Shown here piece after piece: positions 57,913-64,000 of a stretch of 64,000 nucleotides of DNA. The stretch is from assembly GCF_016722895.1 (NCBI RefSeq), contig NZ_JAEQNA010000002.1:212801-276800 (forward strand), read 5' to 3'. Positions within the stretch are counted from its first letter, which is position 1; the number at the start of each line of letters is the position of its first letter. The position numbers were made by a program, and so were the translations under genes. The notes beneath the pieces were generated by a model, which was not told the origin of the DNA, did not search any database, and was given only the letters and a program-made list of their open reading frames with translations. This stretch comes from Ramlibacter aurantiacus (GTDB taxonomy: Bacteria; Pseudomonadota; Gammaproteobacteria; Burkholderiales; Burkholderiaceae_C).

Positions 57913-58446
57913 ATGGGCATGGGGAGCGAGCGAGGATTGACGTTGATCGAGTTGATGGTGGGGCTGAGCATCGCCGCCATCCTTGCGGCCATTGCCGCGC
58001 CGAGCTTCCGGACGCTGCTGGCACGGCGCGCCGTCGAATCGGCGGCCGCGGACTTCATGGCTGACTTCCGGTATGCGCGGACCGAGGCGCTGAAGCGGGG
58101 GCATCCTGTCTCGGTCTGCGGCAGCAGCGATGGCCTCGCGTGCACCCACAGCAAGGACTGGCGGGGCGGCTGGATCGTCTTCGCAGACCGAGATGCCAAC
58201 CGCCTGGTCGACGCCGGCGAGGCGGTTCTGAGGGTGCAGGGTGCCGCCAGGGGCCTGCGGGAGCTGCTGGTCGATCGCGGCGCAACCCCGTCGTCCTTCA
58301 CCTTCCACCCGAATGGGCTGGCCAACGGCGTCTACGCCAGCGTGAGCATCAAGGCCAGCGGTGCCGACCCCGAGATCAGCCGATGCGCAAAGGTGTCCGG
58401 CCGGGGGCGCGTGGTGCTGCTGCCCGAGGGAACGACTCCATGCTGA
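57913..58446 (+). CDS. fimT: Type IV pilus minor pilin FimT/GspH family
   Basis: A 177-residue pseudopilin. The prepilin signal is short (M-G-M-G-S-E-R-G) with cleavage before L-T-L-I-E-L-M-V-G-L, E5 being conserved. A GspH/FimT C-terminal domain follows, with A-R-T-E-A-L-K-R and G-W-I-V-F-A-D. First gene of a pilus assembly operon; its stop overlaps the next gene. Confidence 0.9.
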   Translation: MGMGSERGLTLIELMVGLSIAAILAAIAAPSFRTLLARRAVESAAADFMADFRYARTEALKRGHPVSVCGSSDGLACTHSKDWRGGWIVFADRDANRLVDAGEAVLRVQGAARGLRELLVDRGATPSSFTFHPNGLANGVYASVSIKASGADPEISRCAKVSGRGRVVLLPEGTTPC

Positions 58447-58982
58447 TCCGCCGAAGCCGCGCGCGAGGCGTCGGCCTGATCGAGCTGCTGGTCGCCATCG
58501 CGGTCACCTCCATCGGCCTGTTGGCCCTGGTCGCGTCGCACCTCAGCGCGCTGCGCAGCGTCAAGCAGACCCATCACGCCAGCGTGGCAACCCAGCTGGC
58601 CACGGACATCGTGGAGCGCATGCGAGCCAATGGGGGACGAGACCAGGCGGGGGACTACGTGTTCACCAACTCGTGGTCAGGCCAGGCGCAGGTGCCGAAG
58701 ACGGAGCCGGCTTGCGCGACGAAAGCCGTCACTTGCAGTGCGGCGGAGATCGCGGCCGACGACCTGCTTCAATGGCGCCAGTCCGTTCGCGCGCTGTTGC
58801 CGGAAGGCTCCGTCTACATCGAGAAGGATGCCATCGTCACCGACGTGATTCGGCTGTGGCTGGCCTGGCGCGACCCCGCCAGCGCCAGTGACGAGGATGT
58901 GGCGGACACCACGGACTGTGCCCAGCTCAAGGCAAGCGCGGGCGACGGCATCCAATGCCTCTTCCTGCGGGTCAAGCTATGA
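58440..58982 (+). CDS. pilV: Type IV pilus modification protein PilV
   Basis: A 180-residue minor pilin with prepilin site A-R-G|V-G-L-I-E-L-L-V-A-I-A-V-T-S. The body has the A-T-Q-L-A-T-D-I-V-E-R-M-R-A-N motif usual for PilV. It probably joins PilW, PilX, PilE and FimT in the priming complex at the pilus tip. ATG 58440 overlaps the fimT end by seven bases. Confidence 0.9.
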   Translation: MLIRRSRARGVGLIELLVAIAVTSIGLLALVASHLSALRSVKQTHHASVATQLATDIVERMRANGGRDQAGDYVFTNSWSGQAQVPKTEPACATKAVTCSAAEIAADDLLQWRQSVRALLPEGSVYIEKDAIVTDVIRLWLAWRDPASASDEDVADTTDCAQLKASAGDGIQCLFLRVKL

Positions 58983-59833
58983 AGCGAGCTGCGCAAGCCG
59001 GAATCGGCCTGATCGAGCTGCTTGTAGCCATGGCCATCGGCTTGTTCGTGCTCGGAGCCGTCCTCACGGCGTATCGCTCCAGCGCGAACAGCGGGCGCAT
59101 GACGGCCGCCTTGGCCAGCATGACCGAAGAAGCCCAGCTGGCGCTTCAACTGATGTCGCGTGACGTGCAGATGGCCGGGCTCGTGAACGTCAAACAGGTC
59201 GACGACGTCAATGGACAGCTGGCCTTCAAGCAAACCGCGTTCAATCCCATCAAAGGGTGCGACAACGCCCTGGCGGACGCCACCGTCGGTTTCGCGAATG
59301 CGACCTGCCACGCCAACGCGACCAATGGCAAGGGAGATCAGGGCCCCGCGATCGAGGTGAACCTCGAACTCGATCCGTTCACCAGTGCCTTGACCGGGGC
59401 CAATCTTCCGATCGATTGCACCGGCACCAGCATTCCAGCGGCGGATCCACAGTCGGCGAGCCACCGTTACTTCGTGCGCACCGTCGACGGGATCCCCAGC
59501 CTGTACTGCGGCAGCGACCGCGGCAATCCGGAGCCCTTGATCGAGAACGTCTCCGCCTTGGGCCTGCGCTATGGCGAGGCGAGTAACTGGAATCGGGCCG
59601 ATCGCTCGACGCAACATCCGGTGCGGTACGTGACCGCAGCCGATGTGACGAACTGGAGCCAGGTGGTCGCCGTGCGGATCTGCGTGTTGATGCGAAGCGC
59701 GAGCCCGGTGCTGACGGACGAGGATGACCTCGGCTACACGGACTGCTCCGGTTTGGCGCAGACACCGAGCGACAAGCGCCTGTACCGGGCGTTCTTCTCC
59801 ACGGCAGCGGTGCGACGCAAGGTGGCGAATTGA
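58979..59833 (+). CDS. pilW: Type IV pilus assembly protein PilW
   Basis: A 284-residue minor pilin. Prepilin cleavage is predicted at Q-A-G|I-G-L-I-E-L-L-V-A-M-A-I-G. The mature part includes L-A-L-Q-L-M-S-R-D-V-Q-M-A-G, typical of PilW, and several Cys pairs that may form disulfides. ATG overlaps the pilV stop (ATGA). Confidence 0.9.
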   Translation: MKRAAQAGIGLIELLVAMAIGLFVLGAVLTAYRSSANSGRMTAALASMTEEAQLALQLMSRDVQMAGLVNVKQVDDVNGQLAFKQTAFNPIKGCDNALADATVGFANATCHANATNGKGDQGPAIEVNLELDPFTSALTGANLPIDCTGTSIPAADPQSASHRYFVRTVDGIPSLYCGSDRGNPEPLIENVSALGLRYGEASNWNRADRSTQHPVRYVTAADVTNWSQVVAVRICVLMRSASPVLTDEDDLGYTDCSGLAQTPSDKRLYRAFFSTAAVRRKVAN

Positions 59834-60369
59834 TGCGCCGGGCCCGTTCATCGCCTTGCGTCACCTGCCACCGCGGGAACGTGCTGATCATCGCGTTGGT
59901 GATCCTGGTCTTGATCGGGTTGGGAGCGGCGACGGCCATGCGCATGGCAGGATCCGCGCGGCAGGTCTCCAGCAACATGCGGCAGGAGGCGCTCGCGCAG
60001 CAGTACGCCGAGTTGGCGTTGAGCTATTGCGAATCCGAGCTGCAGAAGGCGCAGCGCGAACCGGGGTTCGAGGACACCGACCTGTCGACGACCGCCGGAA
60101 TTGGAGCGGGCACATGGCGAAAGCCGGCGGCCTGGACCAGCACGGGCATCGGCGCTGCCAAGGATGTGCCCGGCACGCTCGTGAGCGGTTCGCAACCGCC
60201 CAAGAAGAACCCGCAGTGTTTCGTCGAATTGCTCCAGGTGGCCGGTGCCGTCAACACGGTGTACCTGGTGACGGCTCGCGGATTCAGTGCGGGCTACGAC
60301 GCGGAGCCCGATGGTCGAACCAAGGCCGGGGCCGTGGTCTGGCTGCAATCGATTCTGGCGCTCCAGTAA
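59833..60369 (+). CDS. pilX: Type IV pilus assembly protein PilX
   Basis: A 178-residue PilX. The N-terminal hydrophobic helix (H-R-G-N-V-L-I-I-A-L-V-I-L-V-L-I-G-L-G) begins with the N-V-L-I variant usual in PilX and lacks the E5 of other pilins. The ATG overlaps the pilW stop (TGATG). PilX joins the minor-pilin tip complex. Confidence 0.88.
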   Translation: MRRARSSPCVTCHRGNVLIIALVILVLIGLGAATAMRMAGSARQVSSNMRQEALAQQYAELALSYCESELQKAQREPGFEDTDLSTTAGIGAGTWRKPAAWTSTGIGAAKDVPGTLVSGSQPPKKNPQCFVELLQVAGAVNTVYLVTARGFSAGYDAEPDGRTKAGAVVWLQSILALQ

Positions 60370-60384
60370 CCGAGGGAGAACACC

Positions 60385-63300
60385 TTGCCTGTACCGTATT
60401 TTCGGGACCGCCTGCGAATGGCGTGGTGTCTTGCATGCGCGTGGGGTGGCTGCATTGCCGCTACCGGGCTGGCGCAAACCGTGCCGGCCCCGCCTTCTCA
60501 AGTACCCCTCTTGAGTCCGGCGGCGGCTCGCGTCAAACCCAACGTGATGATCACGCTGGACGATTCGGGCTCGATGCGCAACACGTACATGCCGGACAGG
60601 CGCAAGACGCACAAGGTCGGCCGCTTCGAGGTGATCATGCCGCTCGGCGGCAAGCTCCACCCGAAGGACAACGGCAGGCAATCTGAAAATGAAGTGTGGG
60701 TGGTGGCGGGTGTCACGGGTTCCAGCGTGTGGCAACAGCCCTTCTTGCGCTCGGCCGACACCAACACCATCTACTACGACCCGCGCGTGCGATACCTGCC
60801 TTGGCGCCAGGCCGACGGGTCGCGTCTGCGCGATATCAACTGGTCGGCTGTCCCCCTGGACCCGTCAGCCGCGGGTGTCACCAGGCTGGATTTTTCCGCG
60901 CAACTGAATTCGTATGAGGCGGTCTGGTGCTACACCGAGCGCGATCCGAACAGCTGCGGGAAGAGCAGCCAATCCTTCAACCCGGGGCTCTACTATGTCT
61001 TGCAGCGTGACGGCGCAGGCAACTACCGCGATCCCTACAAAAAGGACAGTTACCGCGAGTTCGACTTGAACTCGGAAGCCGCGACATCCTTCACCCGCTA
61101 CCCGGGACGTACCGACTGTGCGGGGAGTTCGTGCAGCCAGGCCGAGGAGCGCCGAAACTTCGCCAACTGGTACGCCTATTACCGCTCGAGGATGCTGCTG
61201 GCCAAAGCGGCCATGGCCGAGACTCTGTACGGACTGCAAGACAGCATCCGGCTCGGATATGGACGCCTGAGCAAAGCGGAAATCGTCGAATCCGGCGTGC
61301 GCGACTACACGCCCAAGCGGAAAAGCCAGGCCTTCAGCTGGCTGGAGTCCGTCGTGCCCGAGAGCGGCACGCCGCTGCGGGAGGCGGTGCGGGCGGTCGG
61401 CACCTACTACCAGACGTCCGCGGCCGGTGGCCCATGGACCGACAAGCCGGGCGACACCTCCAGCACGGAAACCAAGAGTTGCCGCCGTGCCTACCACCTG
61501 CTGGTGACCGACGGGTACTGGTCCGTTGAGGATCGCTTCGTGGGTATCGGCAACATCGATGGTGGCACCGGCCCCTTGGTGCAGAGGTCGGGGGGGGAAT
61601 CCTTCCAGTACAGACCGCACGCGCCGTACTCGGACACGCAGTCGGACACCCTGGCCGACTTCGCCATGCACTATTGGCGGGAAGATCTGCAGCCGGCTAT
61701 TCCCAACGAGGTTCCACCTACGCCCGACGACCCATCCTTTTGGCAGGGCATGAGCAATCTGATGATTGGGTTAGGCGTGACTGGCACGCTCGATCCGGCC
61801 ACCGACCTGCCCGCGCTTGCCTCCAGACAGAAAAGCTGGACTAGCGACAAGATCGATGATCTTTGGCATGCCGCGCTCAACAGTCGTGGCCGCTACTTCA
61901 GCGCGACGAACGCAACCGAGTTGTCCGATGCAATTCGGGAAGCCCTCAACCTGGTGGTCCAGCGTGAGTTGCTCGAAACCGGCGTGGCCGCCTCCTCCGG
62001 AGAACTGGCCGACGGCACGCGCAAGTACCGCGCCAGCTATCGCACCGGCATCTGGATCGGTGATGTCGAGGCGTTCGAACTCGACGCGGACGGGCAGGTC
62101 AAGGGGCTTGCGTGGTCTGCAAAAAAAGGGTTGCCAACGGCAGACGCTCGCCAGATCGTCACCTGGGACGCCGGCACTGAGCCGCCGAAGGCCGTGCCGT
62201 TCAAGTGGTCGGCGCTCAGCGCGCAAACCCGCAGCCGCATCGGTACCGAGAACCAGCTGAACTACGTGCGCGGCGACCGCAGTAACGAAGGAGCGGAGGG
62301 CTTTCGCAGGCGGCAGCATCCACTGGGCGACTTCATCAACAGCCCGCCCCTGGTCGCCGGCGAGCGTGTGGCGGTGGAGTATGGCGGCTTGGCAATTGGG
62401 GGTGCGGCGTGGACGGACTACCGCGCCCTCAAGTCCCAACGCGCCCGCACCGTCTATATCGGCGGCAATGCCGGCATGCTGCACGGCTTCAGAGACAGCA
62501 TGACCGGCGATCCAGCGAAGGACGGTGTGGAGGTGTTCGCCTATGTGCCAGGCAGCGCGCACGCGCATCTGAAATCGCTCGTTTCCGAGGGCTATGGCTT
62601 GGCCGACGAGCATCGGTATTTCGTGGATGGCGTGCTGCGGGAGGCCGATGTGTACCTGAAGGACGGCGCAGGCGGCGCAGGCGGCGCCTGGCGCAACCTT
62701 CTCCTGGGATCGACGGGTGCCGGCCCGCGCGCCGTCTTTGCCATCGACATCACCGACCCCGAGTCGGCCAACCCCGACAAGGTGCGCTGGGAGATCTCGG
62801 ACCCATCCATCGGGCACCTGTTCTTCCCGATCGAGGTGGGGGTGCTGCCCAACGGGGAATGGAAGGCGATCTTCGGCAACGGTTATGGCACCTCGAGCAC
62901 GGCCTTGCTGGTGGTGGACATCGCGACCGGCCGCTTCGAGAAGATCGACATCGACCTGAAGGAAGGGGGCTTGGGCGGGGTCAGCGCCGTGCGGGACGCC
63001 GCGGGCCAGATCACGGCCTTGTACGCGGGTGACCTGAAAGGACGCATGTGGAAGTTCGAGTACGACGCCTCCGCCGTGGCTCGCTTCCGCATTGCGGGCG
63101 GCGGCAAGGCGCTCTTCGAGGGCGACAACTCCCAGCCCATCCTGCAGCCCCCTCTGGTGCTCGACCACCCTGCGGGGGGCAAGCTGCTCGTTTTCGGTAC
63201 GGGGCGGCTCATCACGGCGGCCGATGCCGGCTCGACGGACGTCCAGGCGATCTATGCCGTCCGCGATCAATCGGGCAACAAGCCGTTTGTCGCGATTCGC

Positions 63301-63858
63301 CCGCCGATGCTGCAGGGCCGGAAGCTGTCGCGCCACATGGGCGGCAGCGCGGGCCAGGGCACGCCGCCGCAGGGGGCAACGCCGTTCTTCAGCATTTCGG
63401 GTGATCCGGTGGATTGGAAGGCGCAGCATGGCTGGATGATTCCTCTCGACTTGCCCGACTACGCGGGGCTGCGCGCCCTGCAGCCCACCCTGCGGGTCGG
63501 AACTGCCGGTGTCCTGCTGGGTCTGGTGACCCCTGGAGAGCCGGTTCCGTGCCGGGGTTCCACCGCGCGGGGCATCAACCTGGTGGTGCCACCCTTCAGC
63601 GGCGCAGCCTTCTCCAGTCCGCTGATCGACGTCAACGGCGACGGAACCATCGATGCGAGCGACGCCGGTGCGGTGGTCGGCTGGGGCACCTCCTCGGACG
63701 GCGTGGACGCGGTGCTGATCGGGGCGTCCGCCAATGGCAAGCAGACCGCGAGCATCCAGAGCACCGGCGGGTCGAGGAAGATCCAGTTCACGACAGCCAC
63801 GCGGCAGGTTCAAGACCGGGTGTGGCGCCGACTGGTCAACGACCTGCCGTTCAAATGA
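60385..63858 (+). CDS. pilY1: Type IV pilus tip adhesin/assembly factor PilY1
   Basis: A 1157-residue exported protein. A signal peptide ends near A-T-G-L-A-Q (31). A VWA-like region carries D59-D-S-G-S63, the start of a MIDAS site. The C-terminal PilC/PilY1 beta-propeller (about 640-1150) ends with the calcium-binding loop D-V-N-G-D-G-T-I-D at about 1082. PilY1 sits at the pilus tip, mediates adhesion and controls retraction. The start is TTG 60385 with a strong GAGGGAGAA site six bases upstream. Confidence 0.94.
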   Translation: MPVPYFRDRLRMAWCLACAWGGCIAATGLAQTVPAPPSQVPLLSPAAARVKPNVMITLDDSGSMRNTYMPDRRKTHKVGRFEVIMPLGGKLHPKDNGRQSENEVWVVAGVTGSSVWQQPFLRSADTNTIYYDPRVRYLPWRQADGSRLRDINWSAVPLDPSAAGVTRLDFSAQLNSYEAVWCYTERDPNSCGKSSQSFNPGLYYVLQRDGAGNYRDPYKKDSYREFDLNSEAATSFTRYPGRTDCAGSSCSQAEERRNFANWYAYYRSRMLLAKAAMAETLYGLQDSIRLGYGRLSKAEIVESGVRDYTPKRKSQAFSWLESVVPESGTPLREAVRAVGTYYQTSAAGGPWTDKPGDTSSTETKSCRRAYHLLVTDGYWSVEDRFVGIGNIDGGTGPLVQRSGGESFQYRPHAPYSDTQSDTLADFAMHYWREDLQPAIPNEVPPTPDDPSFWQGMSNLMIGLGVTGTLDPATDLPALASRQKSWTSDKIDDLWHAALNSRGRYFSATNATELSDAIREALNLVVQRELLETGVAASSGELADGTRKYRASYRTGIWIGDVEAFELDADGQVKGLAWSAKKGLPTADARQIVTWDAGTEPPKAVPFKWSALSAQTRSRIGTENQLNYVRGDRSNEGAEGFRRRQHPLGDFINSPPLVAGERVAVEYGGLAIGGAAWTDYRALKSQRARTVYIGGNAGMLHGFRDSMTGDPAKDGVEVFAYVPGSAHAHLKSLVSEGYGLADEHRYFVDGVLREADVYLKDGAGGAGGAWRNLLLGSTGAGPRAVFAIDITDPESANPDKVRWEISDPSIGHLFFPIEVGVLPNGEWKAIFGNGYGTSSTALLVVDIATGRFEKIDIDLKEGGLGGVSAVRDAAGQITALYAGDLKGRMWKFEYDASAVARFRIAGGGKALFEGDNSQPILQPPLVLDHPAGGKLLVFGTGRLITAADAGSTDVQAIYAVRDQSGNKPFVAIRPPMLQGRKLSRHMGGSAGQGTPPQGATPFFSISGDPVDWKAQHGWMIPLDLPDYAGLRALQPTLRVGTAGVLLGLVTPGEPVPCRGSTARGINLVVPPFSGAAFSSPLIDVNGDGTIDASDAGAVVGWGTSSDGVDAVLIGASANGKQTASIQSTGGSRKIQFTTATRQVQDRVWRRLVNDLPFK

Positions 63859-64000
63859 AGCAAGCCATGCAACACCGCCCGGCAGCCCGCGGCTTCACCT
63901 TGTTCGAACTGCTGATGGTGCTGGCGATCGTGGGCATCCTGGCCGCGGTCGCGTTGCCTTCGTACACCAGCTACATCCAGCGTGCGAAGCGCGCCGAGGC
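63855..64000 (+). CDS. pilE: Type IV pilin PilE-like, cut by the window end
   Basis: Only the first ~48 residues are present. The prepilin site is A-R-G|F-T-L-F-E-L-L-M-V-L-A-I-V-G-I-L-A with E5 conserved. The position after pilY1, overlapping its stop (ATGA), is that of the minor pilin PilE in pilVWXY1E operons. Confidence 0.9.
   Translation, partial: MKQAMQHRPAARGFTLFELLMVLAIVGILAAVALPSYTSYIQRAKRAE

Overview
The window is high-GC DNA from a betaproteobacterium, most likely of the Burkholderiales and close to Comamonadaceae. This rests on a Bug-type solute receptor, the gene neighbourhood queG/tsaE/amiC/mutL/miaA, a rib-nusB-ybgC-tolQRA run, a tandem glycine riboswitch before gcvT, type IV pilus minor-pilin genes, and dense gene packing with many ATGA/GTGA stop-start overlaps. 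The species cannot be named from the sequence.

Layout. 1-2.8 kb: the end of a chitin-binding (CBM5/12) secreted protein, a cupredoxin-like protein, a flavin oxidoreductase and a FrnE/DsbA-like protein. 2.8-8.2 kb: the glycine cleavage operon gcvT-gcvH-gcvP (minus strand) with a tandem glycine riboswitch and a trailing single-domain response regulator. 8.2-11.5 kb: ETF-ubiquinone oxidoreductase and the PilU motor ATPase. 11.9-21.8 kb (minus): mutL, a lipoprotein hydrolase, an MFS exporter, miaA and an AttEFGH-like ABC system with a hemerythrin inside it. 21.9-29.9 kb: DedA, two tandem glycine-zipper lipoproteins, amiC, tsaE, queG, an AEC carrier, a Bug receptor, xerD and trhO. 29.9-34.7 kb: dnaE and a TerC protein behind a yybP-ykoY (Mn2+) riboswitch.

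34.7-47.6 kb (minus) is the most unusual part. It reads as one unit: three paralogous outer-membrane-type lipoproteins, a 2413-residue protein with a Tle1/DUF2235-type lipase domain at its N-terminus and nine cadherin-like repeats behind it, then a type I secretion ABC transporter and an HlyD-type membrane fusion protein. Between the lipoprotein genes lie short copies of the giant gene's 5' end, with an exact 715-bp period. I read this as a candidate type I-secreted lipase toxin or adhesin with an amplified immunity array. Divergent from it, 47.8-50.0 kb holds a three-gene phospholipid cassette (CDP-alcohol phosphatidyltransferase, acyltransferase, CdsA-like); the last gene carries two apparent single-G deletions.

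50.1-57.8 kb (minus) is the ribD-ribE-ribBA-ribH-nusB-aminotransferase-ybgC-tolQ-tolR-tolA run. 57.9-64.0 kb (plus) is a type IV pilus assembly operon fimT-pilV-pilW-pilX-pilY1-pilE, cut by the window end. No tRNA, rRNA, CRISPR or complete insertion sequence was recognised.
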